From: Mycobacterium montefiorense
GTDB lineage: Bacteria; Actinomycetota; Actinomycetes; Mycobacteriales; Mycobacteriaceae
DNA length: 56,604 nucleotides
NCBI RefSeq assembly: GCF_003112775.1
Contig: NZ_BFCH01000032.1
Coordinates: 1-56,604, forward strand
Reading direction: 5' to 3'
Shown piece after piece: positions 26,870-35,545 of the stretch. The translations under genes were made by a program, and so were the position numbers. Below the pieces are notes generated by a model. That model was not told the DNA's origin. It saw only the letters and a list, made by a program, of their open reading frames with translations, and made no database searches. How positions within the stretch are numbered: position 1 is the stretch's first letter; each line of letters opens with the position of its first letter.

Positions 26870-28514
26870 ATGGCGTTGGCCAGCGGCGCGGTTATTGCCG
26901 GTTATACCGTCGCTCGAAGGCTCGGATCCGGGGTGACTGGAGATGTCTACCTTGTCAAGGATCCTCGTTCCGCGCGCTGGCAGGCGCTGAAGGTTCTTTC
27001 GCTGACGCTGTCCTCGGACCGTGCGTTCCGCCGGGATTTTCTGGCCGAGACGCCGACCGTGTCGGGTCTGCATCACCCGAACATCGTGGAAGTGCACGAC
27101 CGCGGCGACGTCGATGGGCAGCTGTGGATCGCGATGGACTACGTGGAGGGCAGCAACGCCGCGCAGCTGTGCAAGGACCGATTCCCGGCGGTGTGGGCCA
27201 TCGGTGAAGTCTTGGCCACCGCGATGGCCGACGCGCTCGATTACGCGCATGCGCGCGGACTGCTGCATCGCGACGTCAAACCGGCCAATATTCTGCTGAC
27301 CAGCCCGGCCGACGGCGAACAACGGATTCTGTTGTCGGACTTCGGGGTAGCCCGGCCACTCGGCGAGCACTCGGGCGTGGTCGGCTCCCACATCCCGATC
27401 GGCACTGTGGGCTACGCCGCGCCCGAGCAGCTGATGGGGGTGGACGTCGATCGGCGCGCCGATCAGTATGCGTTGGCGGCCACGGCATTTCACCTGCTGA
27501 CGGGCGCACCGCCGATCGAGTACCTCAACCCGGCCGCGGCGCTGCGCGAGTTGCTCACCGGTGCTCCGCGCAAAATCAGCGACCAGCGTCCGGAATTGGC
27601 GCAGCTGGATCGGGTGTTCTCGCGGGCGCTCGCCAAACGACCCATCGACCGGTTCGCGAGCTGTCGAGAGTTCGCCGACGCCGCGGGCGAACTGGCCGCG
27701 GTCGAGACGGCAGGTCGTGGTCCCGAGGCTGTCCTTGTGCTCGATTACCCGGCCTTAGGGTGGCCCGGCGAAGCGCAGGCCCCGCAAGATCGTGATCGGT
27801 GCGGTAGCGATCGCGGTGCTGATCGGGCTGTTCGCCTTCGGCATCATCACCGGACGAAAGATGGAGTCGACCGCCGCGCGGGCGGCGAGTGTCCCGTCGA
27901 GTGCGCCCGCCCCGGCCGCCGCACTCCCACCGCCGAGCGCAACGTCGGGTCCGCCCGCGGCGCTGGACGGCACTTATCGCCTCGAGGTCGAGCGGTCCAA
28001 GCAGACTTTCGACTACACGCCGAGCCCGCAGCCCCCGGACGTGACCACCTGGTGGGCATTCCGCTCGTCGTGCACGCCGTCGTACTGCTCGGCCGCCGCG
28101 ATACTGCTCGACGACAAGGATCACACCCAGCCGGCCCTGACCGGCGGCCGTCCCGTCGTGTTCCGATTCGACGATGGTCAATGGCAGTCGCGTCCGGAAA
28201 CGGTGCCGTTTCCGTGTGTGGGACCCAGCGGCATCGCCAAGTCGCAGACCACGGTGCAGACGTTGGTGCTGCGGCCCAACGTGACGGGCGATCTCGTCGG
28301 CGAGATGGAGCTGGTCGTGCAAACCGACGAATGTGGCCAGCGGGCGTCGGTTGTCCGGGTCCCGGCAAAGCTGAGCCGAGCCGCCGACACCCCGCCCGGT
28401 GTGTACGTGCCGGACCCGGTCACCGTCCCCGAGATCGCCGGCGCCCAGACCGCCGCATCCCCGACCCCCAGCGACTCGAAGTCACCCGCGGCGCCATCCA
28501 AGCCGGGTCGCTAA
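26870..28514 (+). pseudogene. pknI: Serine/threonine protein kinase PknI, frameshifted between kinase and transmembrane parts
   Basis: Membrane Ser/Thr kinase split across two frames. The first frame encodes an apparently complete kinase domain: glycine loop GSGVTGDVYLV, ALKVLS lysine, HRDVKPANILL, SDFGVAR and GYAAPEQ, ending near 27690. The transmembrane segment (VIGAVAIAVLIGLFAFGII) and the extracellular domain with paired cysteines (CTPSYC, CVGP, DECGQ) are in another frame, read from about 27759 to the TAA... stop region ending at 28514. The switch falls between 27756 and 27790 and needs the removal of one base. Without repair, the kinase would run into an unrelated tail ending at 28531 and would lose its membrane anchor. 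Repaired length would be about 547 residues, compared with 585 for M. tuberculosis PknI as I recall. A sequencing error is possible. Confidence 0.85.
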
Positions 28515-28544
28515 CCCGCTTAGCAACGTGACCTGCAGGCTTGT

Positions 28545-28586
28545 CTGTCACAGAAAAAGATTGCGAGTGCTCACTATCTATGATAG
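28545..28586 (+). promoter_or_regulatory. Two palindromes and a -10 element upstream of the amidohydrolase-tetR pair
   Basis: TCTGT-C-ACAGA (28545-28555) is a perfect palindrome. CTATC-TAT-GATAG (28574-28586) is a second one, and TATGAT (28579-28584) inside it fits a -10 box. The region is AT-rich compared with its surroundings and lies 33-74 nt before the GTG at 28619. Autoregulation by the TetR protein encoded downstream (30411-31004) is the simplest proposal. Confidence 0.5.
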
Positions 28587-28618
28587 GTTCGCTGCAACCG
28601 ATCAGCCTGGAGGCGACA

Positions 28619-30403
28619 GTGACGTACGACGTGATCATCCGCAACGGATTGTGGTTTGACGGAACCGGCAGCGCGCCGCATACCCGCACGCTGGGTATCC
28701 GCGACGGAGTGGTGGCCACGGTGGCGGCCCAGCCGCTGGACGAGACGGGCTGCCCCGAGGTGATCGATGCGGCGGGCAAGTGGATCATGCCCGGCTTCCT
28801 CGACGTGCACACCCACTACGACGCCGAAGTGCTGCTTGACCCGGGCCTGCGCGAGTCGGTGCGGCACGGCGTCACCACGGTGCTGCTGGGCATGTGCTCG
28901 CTGTCGACGGTCTACGCAGACTCCGAGGACGCCGCCGACCTGTTCAGCCGGGTCGAGGCGGTGCCCCGCAAATACGTGCTGGGCGCGCTGGAAACCAACC
29001 GAACCTGGACCACCGCAGCCGAGTACATCGCGGCCATTGACGCGCTGCCGCTCGGCCCGAATATCAGTTCGCTGCTTGGCCATTCGGACCTGCGCAGCAC
29101 GGTACTCGGACTGGACCGGGCCACCGACGCCACCGTCAAGCCCACGGACGCCGAGCTGGAGAAAATGGCGACCTTGCTCGACGAGGCGCTCGAGGCGGGG
29201 ATGCTCGGCATGTCGGGCATGGACGCGGCGATCGACAAGTTGGACGGCGACCGCTTCCGCTCGCGGGCGTTGCCGTCCACCTTCGCGACCTGGCGGGAAC
29301 GGCGCAAGCTGATCAAGGTGCTGCGCAAGCGCGGCCGGATCCTGCAGAGCGCGCCCGACGTCAAAAATGCGGCGTCCGCACTTATGTTCTTCTTGACCAG
29401 CAGCCGGATATTCAACAGGCGCAAGGGTGTTCGGATGAGCCTGCTGGTGTCCGCCGACGCCAAGTCGATGCCGCTCGCGGTCTACGTCTTCGGGCCGGCA
29501 ACTCGGCTGGCGAACAAGATCCTGGGCTCTAGCGTGCGGTTCCAGCACCTGCCGGTGCCGTTCGAGTTGTACTCCGACGGAATCGATCTGCCGGTCTTCG
29601 AGGAGTTCGGCGCCGGCACGGCAGCCCTGCACCTCCGTGACCAGTTGCAGCGCAACGAGTTACTGGCCGACGAGGCTTACCGTCGCAAGTTCCGCAAGGA
29701 GTTCGACCGTATCAAGCTCGGGCCGTCGTTGTGGCACCGCGACTTCCACGACGCGGTGATCGTCGAATGTCCCGATAAGTCGTTGATCGGCAAGAGCTTT
29801 GGCGCGATCGCCGATGAGCGCGGACTGCACCCGCTCGACGCGTTCCTCGATGTGCTGGTGGAAAACGGTGAACGCAACGTGCGGTGGACCACCATCGTGG
29901 CCAACCACCGGCCCAAGCTGCTCAACGCGCTCGCCAACGAGGACAGCGTGCACATGGGCTTCTCGGATGCCGGTGCGCACCTGCGCAATATGGCCTTCTA
30001 CAACTTCGGGGTCAAGCTGCTCAAGCGAACTCGCGACGCCTATCAGGCGGGTGCGCCGTTCATGTCCACCGAACGGGCGGTGCATCGTTTGACCGGCGAA
30101 CTGGCGGACTGGTTCGGCATCGACGCCGGCACCCTGCGCGAGGGCGACCGGGCGGACTTCGTGGTGATCGACCCGGCCGGCCTGAACGACGAGGTCGAGG
30201 CCTACCACGAGGAGGAAGTGCCCTTCTACGGCGGCTTGCGGCGGATGGTCAATCGCAGCGACGGCGCCGTCGTCGCAACGGGCGTCAACGGCGCCGTGGT
30301 GTTCCGCGCGGGTCAGTTCCGCGACGGCTACGGCGAGACGGTGCAGTCCGGCCGTTACCTGCGGGCGGGTCAGCCCGCGCGGCGCAGCGCTGCGCTGGTC
30401 TGA
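28619..30403 (+). CDS. D-aminoacylase-type amidohydrolase
   Basis: Amidohydrolase-superfamily protein of 594 residues, resembling N-acyl-D-amino-acid deacylases (M. tuberculosis Rv2913c by position). The metal motif DVHTHYDAEV (about residues 60-69) follows GKWIMPGFL. Further ligands are probably in LGHSDLR, and the aspartate in MGFSDAGAHLRN, with the C-terminal ADFVVIDP strand of the composite domain. The GTG at 28619 (MTYDVIIRNG) is chosen because GGAGG lies about 5 nt upstream and the frame before it is not family-like, although it is open to 28541. The TetR gene starts 7 bp downstream, suggesting that the regulator controls this enzyme. The natural substrate is unknown. Confidence 0.92.
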   Translation: MTYDVIIRNGLWFDGTGSAPHTRTLGIRDGVVATVAAQPLDETGCPEVIDAAGKWIMPGFLDVHTHYDAEVLLDPGLRESVRHGVTTVLLGMCSLSTVYADSEDAADLFSRVEAVPRKYVLGALETNRTWTTAAEYIAAIDALPLGPNISSLLGHSDLRSTVLGLDRATDATVKPTDAELEKMATLLDEALEAGMLGMSGMDAAIDKLDGDRFRSRALPSTFATWRERRKLIKVLRKRGRILQSAPDVKNAASALMFFLTSSRIFNRRKGVRMSLLVSADAKSMPLAVYVFGPATRLANKILGSSVRFQHLPVPFELYSDGIDLPVFEEFGAGTAALHLRDQLQRNELLADEAYRRKFRKEFDRIKLGPSLWHRDFHDAVIVECPDKSLIGKSFGAIADERGLHPLDAFLDVLVENGERNVRWTTIVANHRPKLLNALANEDSVHMGFSDAGAHLRNMAFYNFGVKLLKRTRDAYQAGAPFMSTERAVHRLTGELADWFGIDAGTLREGDRADFVVIDPAGLNDEVEAYHEEEVPFYGGLRRMVNRSDGAVVATGVNGAVVFRAGQFRDGYGETVQSGRYLRAGQPARRSAALV

Positions 30404-30410
30404 GTCCGAG

Positions 30411-31004
30411 ATGGCCAGAACTCAGCAGCAGCGCCGTGAGGAGACCGTCGCCCGGCTCCTCGAGGCGGCCATCGCCAGCATCGTCGAGGTCGGGTACGCG
30501 CGGGCATCCGCGGCAGTGATCACCAAGCGGGCCGGGGTGTCGGTCGGCGCGCTGTTCCGTCACTTCGAGACGATGAGCGACTTCATGGCGGCGACGGCGT
30601 CGGAGGTGCTGCGCCGACAGGTGGAGTCGTTCACTAAGCAGGTCGCCCAGATTCCGGCCGACCGGCCTGCGCTGGAAGCGGCGCTGACGATTCTGCGGGA
30701 CATCACCGGAGGCTCCACCAACGCGGTGCTCTACGAACTGATGATCGCCGCGCGTACCGACGAGAAGCTGAACGCCCATCTGCGCGACGTTCTGGGGCAG
30801 TACACCGCGAAGATTCTCGACGCGGCGCGGGCGCTGCCGGGCGCCGACGCCGTCGGAGAAGACACGTTCCCGGTGCTGGTGGCGTTGATGACGAATGTCT
30901 TCGACGGCGCGGCGATCGTGCGCGGGATTTTCCCGGAACCCGACATCGAGGAGCAGCGAATTGCGTTGCTATCCGCGCTGATCACCGGTCTAGTCGGTGA
31001 ATGA
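30411..31004 (+). CDS. TetR-family transcriptional regulator
   Basis: One-component regulator of 197 residues. The N-terminal helix-turn-helix (about residues 12-58; ASAAVITKRAGVSVGALFRHFETMSDFM) is a textbook TetR DNA-binding domain, and the C-terminal helical ligand-binding domain is divergent. It follows the amidohydrolase gene by 7 bp on the same strand, so the two are probably one transcription unit, and a candidate operator lies upstream at 28545-28586. The ligand is unknown. Position corresponds to Rv2912c. Confidence 0.94.
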   Translation: MARTQQQRREETVARLLEAAIASIVEVGYARASAAVITKRAGVSVGALFRHFETMSDFMAATASEVLRRQVESFTKQVAQIPADRPALEAALTILRDITGGSTNAVLYELMIAARTDEKLNAHLRDVLGQYTAKILDAARALPGADAVGEDTFPVLVALMTNVFDGAAIVRGIFPEPDIEEQRIALLSALITGLVGE

Positions 31005-31021
31005 AGGCTCCTAGCAACGGG

Positions 31022-31897
31022 TTACAGCGAGCCGATACTGGATTGCGGGTTGAGCGCGAAACCCCAGTCGAACAAGCTGCCGGCCTGATCCCAATATGTC
31101 GGTCCGCCGGGCTTGACCATTCCGTACATCATGGCGACCACTAAGCGGCGTCCACCGCGGGAAGCGGCACCGACGAAGGTCTTGCGGGCCGCGTTGGTGA
31201 ACCCGGTCTTGCCGCCGATGGCGCCGGGATAGCGAGCCAGCAGTTCGTCCTGGTTGGTGATCGGTTCGTCGCCGTGATCGCCGGGGAACATCGCCGACGG
31301 CTCGGCAGTGATGTGGGCGAACATCGGGTTGGCCATCGCGGCCCGGAAGATGACCGCCAGGTCGTGCGCGGTCGAAGCCCCGGAGCCGCCGGGGCCGTCC
31401 AAGCCGGACGGGGTGGCCGCGTGGGTGCCGGTCGCCCCGAGGGAGGCGGCCATGGCGTTCATCTTGGCCACGGTGGCGTCGGCGCCGCCCATCAGGTGCG
31501 CCAGGGTGTTGGCGGCATCGTTGCCGGATACCAGCAGCAGCCCGTCGAGCAGCTGGCGCGCGGTGTAGCTGCGGCCGGGCTTGATGCCGACGCAGTTGCA
31601 CTCGACCTGGGTGTCCGCGACGTCGGCGACGACGGTGGAGTCCAGGTTCACCTGGTCCAGCACCACCAACGCCAGCAGTACCTTGATAGTGCTCGCGGGC
31701 GGGTGGGCGACGTACTGGTCGCGGCCGGCCAACACCTGACCGCTGTCGAGATCAGCCAGGATCCAGGTCTGAGCTGGGCCGTCGGGGATCGGGACCGAGC
31801 CAACCGGCTGCATGTCGTCGGCCCAGGCCGTGGCAGCGGTGGCGGCGCAGGACCCGACCGTGACCAGAGCAGCGACCGCGGCCATGAGTTTGCGCAT
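31022..31897 (-). CDS. dacB2: D-alanyl-D-alanine carboxypeptidase DacB2
   Basis: Low-molecular-weight penicillin-binding protein of 291 residues that trims the terminal D-alanine from peptidoglycan stem peptides in the periplasm. It has a signal peptide ending near AWA-DD (residue 26). The three active-site motifs are STIK (serine 69, lysine 72), SGN (124-126) and KTG (230-232). No C-terminal membrane anchor is obvious. It is convergent with the TetR gene (18 bp apart) and downstream of a small secreted protein gene on the same strand. Confidence 0.95.
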   Translation of the reverse strand: MRKLMAAVAALVTVGSCAATAATAWADDMQPVGSVPIPDGPAQTWILADLDSGQVLAGRDQYVAHPPASTIKVLLALVVLDQVNLDSTVVADVADTQVECNCVGIKPGRSYTARQLLDGLLLVSGNDAANTLAHLMGGADATVAKMNAMAASLGATGTHAATPSGLDGPGGSGASTAHDLAVIFRAAMANPMFAHITAEPSAMFPGDHGDEPITNQDELLARYPGAIGGKTGFTNAARKTFVGAASRGGRRLVVAMMYGMVKPGGPTYWDQAGSLFDWGFALNPQSSIGSL

Positions 31898-31933
31898 GGG
31901 CGCAAAGTTTAACTTCCAAGCCCGACCGTCACC

Positions 31934-32275
31934 TCACGGACACCACGGCGAAACGGGGCAGAACGGAAGCGTCGGGAGCGGCAGATATGAGGTCTGGGTG
32001 GGTACCGGCCCGGGCGGAGGCGGCTGCTTGAACGGCATCGACGACCAGGAATAGAACGCGCCGGTGCCCGTGTCGTGCACGCCCGCGTAATCCCAGTAGA
32101 AGTCGTGGCAGACGTTCGCGTCCCAGGGAATGGGCCGGCCCGCGGGATCCGGGTCGCCCGGACACCAGCGTTGGCAGGAGCTGCCGGGCGCGCAGCTCCC
32201 GGGAGCTGCGGCGGCTACAGGCACACCGAGCCACACCAACAAGACCGTTGCCAAGCAGGCGATTCCTGCTCTCAC
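31934..32275 (-). CDS. Small cysteine-rich secreted protein of unknown function
   Basis: Putative exported protein of 113 residues. A signal peptide is clear: MRAG, a hydrophobic core (IACLATVLLVWLGV) and an AAAA-PG cleavage region near residue 24. The mature part of about 90 residues has six cysteines, which could form three disulfides, many tryptophans and prolines, and ends CPVSPWCP. No family is recognised, although tiny secreted proteins of this style (WDxxVCHDFY pattern) are common in mycobacteria. It lies 36 bp upstream of dacB2 on the same strand and is divergent from the AhpD-like gene. It is not at this place in M. tuberculosis as I recall. Confidence 0.75.
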   Translation of the reverse strand: MRAGIACLATVLLVWLGVPVAAAAPGSCAPGSSCQRWCPGDPDPAGRPIPWDANVCHDFYWDYAGVHDTGTGAFYSWSSMPFKQPPPPGPVPTQTSYLPLPTLPFCPVSPWCP

Positions 32276-32334
32276 AGCTGGGATTATTCTCCTCGGCGGC
32301 TTTGCGTGGTATGGGAGAAGGGGAGGAGGCAGTT

Positions 32335-32811
32335 ATGAGTGAACGAATCGACTACGAGGCGGTGGCCCCGCGCGGTGTGAAGTCACTTGGCGGGGTGCAC
32401 CTTTATTTGAGCCAGTCCGGTCTGCCGCCGGTGTTGCTGACCAGCGTCTACCTGCGGGTGTCGCTGATCAACGGCTGCGCGTACTGCATCGACATGCACT
32501 CGCGGGAATTGCGTGATTTGGGGGTTTCGAACGAAAAGATCGCCCTGGTTCCGGTGTGGCAGGAGGCCGGCGAGCTGTTCGACAGCCGCGAGCGCGCCGC
32601 GCTGGCGTGGGCGGAAACCGTCACCCTGATATCGGCCACGGGTGCGCCCGACAGTGCTTACGCGGCGGTATCGGCGCACTTCGACGAGAAGGAACTGGTC
32701 GACCTCACGATCGCAATCGGGTTGATGAACGCCTACAACCGGCTGGCGATCAGCTTCCGCAACCCTCCGGCCGCGGTGAGCGCGAAACATGCCGAAACAC
32801 AAGGCAACTGA
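32335..32811 (+). CDS. AhpD/carboxymuconolactone-decarboxylase-family protein
   Basis: AhpD-fold protein of 158 residues. The family motif is CAYCIDMH (about residues 46-53), with the redox cysteine pair and the conserved histidine of alkylhydroperoxidase-like members. Such proteins act as disulfide reductants or peroxidases, but the specific role here is unknown. The frame is open to 32248, but the ATG at 32335 follows GGGGAGGAGG at a good distance and starts the recognisable domain. It is divergent from the small secreted protein gene and absent from this place in M. tuberculosis as I recall. Confidence 0.9.
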   Translation: MSERIDYEAVAPRGVKSLGGVHLYLSQSGLPPVLLTSVYLRVSLINGCAYCIDMHSRELRDLGVSNEKIALVPVWQEAGELFDSRERAALAWAETVTLISATGAPDSAYAAVSAHFDEKELVDLTIAIGLMNAYNRLAISFRNPPAAVSAKHAETQGN

Positions 32812-32861
32812 CTGACGCTCGATGGCGGCGACGAGTCGCTTCAGCGGCTTGAACACCCCGG

Positions 32862-33308
32862 GTGTTCAATCAATGCATGTTGAGCCTGGCTGAAATTTCC
32901 GATCGTCTGGAGATCCAGCAGCTGATGGTGGACTATTCCACCGCAATTGACCAGCGGCGATTCGACGATTTGGACAAGGTTTTCACCGAAGACGCCTACA
33001 TCGACTACACCGCCCTGGGCGGCATCGAAGGTCGTTTTCCCGAGGTCAAGAAATGGCTGTCGGAGGTGCTGCCGGGCTTTCCGGTGTATGCCCACATGCT
33101 CGGGAACTTCTCGGTGCAGATCGACGGGGATAAGGCCACCTCACGGGTGATCTGCTTCAACCCGATGGTCTTCCCCGATGGCTCGGGCAAACCGGGAGAC
33201 CAGGTGATGTTCTGCGGGCTCTGGTACGACGACGAGTTCGTCCGCACCCCGGACGGTTGGCGGATGATGCGCCGGGTCGAGACGAAGGTCTTCCAGAAAA
33301 TAATGTGA
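32862..33308 (+). CDS. SnoaL-like (NTF2-fold) protein
   Basis: Small protein of 148 residues with the SnoaL-like polyketide-cyclase/NTF2 fold: LEIQQLMVDYSTAIDQRRFDD at the start, then YAHMLGNFSVQIDGDKATSR and the C-terminal DGWRMMRRVETKVF strand. Members include dehydratases, isomerases and inactive ligand binders, so function cannot be assigned. The GTG at 32862 is used; the ATG at 32877 (MLSLAEISDR) is a good alternative. It lies 50 bp after the AhpD-like gene. By position it corresponds to Rv2910c. Confidence 0.88.
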   Translation: MFNQCMLSLAEISDRLEIQQLMVDYSTAIDQRRFDDLDKVFTEDAYIDYTALGGIEGRFPEVKKWLSEVLPGFPVYAHMLGNFSVQIDGDKATSRVICFNPMVFPDGSGKPGDQVMFCGLWYDDEFVRTPDGWRMMRRVETKVFQKIM

Positions 33309-33351
33309 CCCGGGCGTTGCGGCTGGGCGAATTTCTGCCGAAGCCCCTCGT

Positions 33352-33501
33352 TCTGGCACAATAGGCGGCTGTCCGCCGCGCGACCCGCCCCTTTTGCGGG
33401 GGTGCTTGTTCGGCGGTCATACACGCGAGGCAAAACCGGACCCGGGCATCCCGCCCCGATCGCTGAATTGCAGCGTCACACCCAGGAGAAATCGCTTAAT
33501 C
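33352..33501 (+). promoter_or_regulatory. rpsP promoter and structured leader
   Basis: TCTGGCACAAT (33352-33362) has the form of an extended -10 element (TGG-CACAAT). It is followed by a leader of about 130 nt with two perfect small hairpins: GGCGG/CCGCC (33364-33368 and 33373-33377) and CCCGC/GCGGG (33384-33388 and 33396-33400). The same 11 bases occur upstream of rplS. AGGAGA (33484-33489) is a somewhat distant ribosome-binding site for rpsP. Confidence 0.5.
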
Positions 33502-34032
33502 ATGGCTGTGAAGATCAAGCTCACCCGGCTTGGCAAGATCCGCAATCCCCAGTACCGCATCTCGATAGCCGACGCGCGCAACCGCCGCGACGGCCGCTCG
33601 ATCGAGGTGATCGGCCGGTACCACCCGAAGGAAGACCCCAGCCTGATCGAGATCAACTCGGAGCGGGCCCAGTACTGGCTTTCCGTCGGTGCGCAGCCGA
33701 CCGAGCCCGTCCTCAAGCTGCTGAAGATCACCGGCGACTGGCAGAAGTTCAAGGGCCTGCCGGGCACGGAGGGCAGCCTGCAGGTTGCGACGCCCAAGCC
33801 CAGCAAGCTGGAGCTGTTCAACGCCGCACTGGCCGAGGCCGATGGCGGACCGACCACCGAGGCCACCAAGCCGAAGAAGAAGGCCCCGGCCAAGAAGGCC
33901 GCGAAGGCCGACGAGCCCAGCGCTGAAGCCACACCCGAGGCCGCACCGGCCGAGGCTGCGGCCCCGGCTGCCGAGGCCGCCGACGCGCCCGCCGAGGGCG
34001 GCGCGCAGCCCGAACCGACCACCGAAAGCTGA
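33502..34032 (+). CDS. rpsP: Ribosomal protein bS16
   Basis: Small-subunit ribosomal protein S16 of 176 residues. The conserved domain covers about residues 1-90 (MAVKIKLTRLGKIRNPQYR ... KEDPSLIEIN ... YWLSVGAQPTEPVLKLLK). A long low-complexity tail rich in Lys, then Ala, Pro and Glu, follows; such tails are usual in mycobacterial S16 and make it about twice the length of the E. coli protein. The ATG at 33502 is fixed by the family N-terminus. It heads the rpsP-khpA-rimM-trmD group of ribosome and tRNA maturation genes. Confidence 0.97.
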   Translation: MAVKIKLTRLGKIRNPQYRISIADARNRRDGRSIEVIGRYHPKEDPSLIEINSERAQYWLSVGAQPTEPVLKLLKITGDWQKFKGLPGTEGSLQVATPKPSKLELFNAALAEADGGPTTEATKPKKKAPAKKAAKADEPSAEATPEAAPAEAAAPAAEAADAPAEGGAQPEPTTES

Positions 34033-34040
34033 CTGACGCG

Positions 34041-34283
34041 ATGAGTACGGTCGTCGTCGACGCTGTCGAGCATCTGGTCCGCGGAATCGTGGACAACCCT
34101 GACGATGTCCGGGTGGACCTGGTGACCAGCCGCCGTGGACGCACTGTCGAGGTTCATGTCCATCCCGACGATCTGGGCAAGGTGATCGGCCGCGGGGGAC
34201 GTACCGCAACGGCGTTGCGCACGCTGGTCGCCGGTATCGGTGGCCGCGGCATCCGCGTCGACGTGGTGGACACCGACCAGTAG
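34041..34283 (+). CDS. khpA: KH-domain RNA-binding protein KhpA
   Basis: Single KH-domain protein of 80 residues with the RNA-binding loop GRGGRTA (about residues 51-57) preceded by HPDDLGKVI. KhpA proteins bind RNA, usually as homodimers or with a Jag/KhpB partner, and are conserved between rpsP and rimM in many Gram-positive genomes. It starts 8 bp after rpsP and ends 12 bp before rimM, so all are co-transcribed. No partner gene is in this window. Confidence 0.94.
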   Translation: MSTVVVDAVEHLVRGIVDNPDDVRVDLVTSRRGRTVEVHVHPDDLGKVIGRGGRTATALRTLVAGIGGRGIRVDVVDTDQ

Positions 34284-34295
34284 CGGGGCGCGCTC

Positions 34296-34829
34296 ATGGA
34301 GCTGCTCGTCGGGCGCGTCGTGAAAGCGCACGGCATCACCGGCGAGGTGGTCGTGCAAGTTCACACCGACGACCCCGCTGATCGCTTTGCGTCGGGTAGC
34401 ACGTTGCGCGCCAAGCCATCCCGCGGCCGCGGCGAAGAACGCAGCTACGTCGTGGACGACGCGCGCGAACACGGCGGGCGGCTGCTGGTGCGATTGGCCG
34501 GAGTGAACGACCGCGACGGCGCCGACGCATTGCGCGGCAGCCTGTTCGTGGTCGATTCCGATGACCTGCCGCCGATAGACGAGGCGGACACCTACTACGA
34601 CCACCAGCTCGAGGGCCTGCACGTGCGGACCACGGCGGGTCAAGATGTCGGGGTCGTCGCCGAGGTGCTGCACACCGCGGCGGGGGAGTTGTTGGCGGTG
34701 CACCGAACCGACGGCGACGAAAGTCTGGAAGTCTTGCTGCCGTTCGTGAATGCGATCGTCACGTCGGTGTCGCTGGACGACGGAGTGGTCGAAGTTGACC
34801 CGCCCGAGGGCCTGCTGGATTTGGAGTAG
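34296..34829 (+). CDS. rimM: Ribosome maturation factor RimM
   Basis: 30S-subunit assembly factor of 177 residues. It has the RimM N-terminal beta-barrel (LLVGRVVKAHGITGEVVV) and the C-terminal PRC-barrel-like domain (YYDHQLEGLHVRTTAG ... LLPFVNAIVTSVSLDDGVVEVDPPEGLLDL). It binds uS19 and the head of 16S rRNA during assembly. The position between khpA and trmD is the standard bacterial arrangement. Confidence 0.96.
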   Translation: MELLVGRVVKAHGITGEVVVQVHTDDPADRFASGSTLRAKPSRGRGEERSYVVDDAREHGGRLLVRLAGVNDRDGADALRGSLFVVDSDDLPPIDEADTYYDHQLEGLHVRTTAGQDVGVVAEVLHTAAGELLAVHRTDGDESLEVLLPFVNAIVTSVSLDDGVVEVDPPEGLLDLE

Positions 34830-34846
34830 CGGGTGCGCGCATCGAC

Positions 34847-35545
34847 ATGAAGATCGACATCGTGACAATTTTCCCGGACTTCCTGGACCCGCTGCGGCAA
34901 TCGTTGCCGGGCAAGGCAATTGCGTCGGGCCTGGTCGACCTGCGGGTACACGACCTGCGGGGGTGGACCCACGACGTACATCACTCGGTGGACGACGCAC
35001 CCTACGGCGGTGGGCCGGGGATGGTGATGCGGGCGCCGGTGTGGGGCGAAGCACTGGATGAAATCTGTTCTGAAGAAACACTATTGGTCGTTCCGACCCC
35101 GGCGGGCGCGCTGTTCAATCAAGCCACCGCCCAGCGCTGGAGCGCCGCGAGGCACCTGGTGTTCGCTTGCGGGCGCTACGAGGGCATCGATCAGCGCGTC
35201 GTCGAGGACGCGGCCCGGCGCATCCGGGTCGAAGAAGTCTCAATCGGTGACTACGTGCTGCCGGGAGGCGAGTCGGCGGCCGTCGTGATGATCGAGGCCG
35301 TGCTGCGGCTGCTGACCGGCGTTCTGGGTAATCCCGCGTCGCACCGCGAGGATTCGCACTCGCCGGCCCACGGGGGTCTGCTGGAGGGGCCCAGCTATAC
35401 CCGGCCGTCGAGCTGGCGGGGCCTGGACGTCCCCGAGGTGCTGCTGTCCGGCGACCACGCGCGTATCGCGGCCTGGCGCCGGGAAGTTTCGCTGCAGCGC
35501 ACTCGCGAGCGCCGCCCCGATCTGGATCCGGACGATTCGCCTTAG
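34847..35545 (+). CDS. trmD: tRNA (guanine-N1-)-methyltransferase TrmD
   Basis: SPOUT-class methyltransferase of 232 residues that makes m1G37 next to the anticodon, preventing frameshifts. The S-adenosylmethionine knot segments are visible (FACGRYEGIDQRV, then VSIGDYVLPGGESAAVVMIEAVLRL). The PYGGGPGMVM motif and the C-terminal VPEVLLSGDHARIAAWRRE are characteristic. It is the last gene of the rpsP group and overlaps the convergent lppW by 4 bp. Confidence 0.97.
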   Translation: MKIDIVTIFPDFLDPLRQSLPGKAIASGLVDLRVHDLRGWTHDVHHSVDDAPYGGGPGMVMRAPVWGEALDEICSEETLLVVPTPAGALFNQATAQRWSAARHLVFACGRYEGIDQRVVEDAARRIRVEEVSIGDYVLPGGESAAVVMIEAVLRLLTGVLGNPASHREDSHSPAHGGLLEGPSYTRPSSWRGLDVPEVLLSGDHARIAAWRREVSLQRTRERRPDLDPDDSP

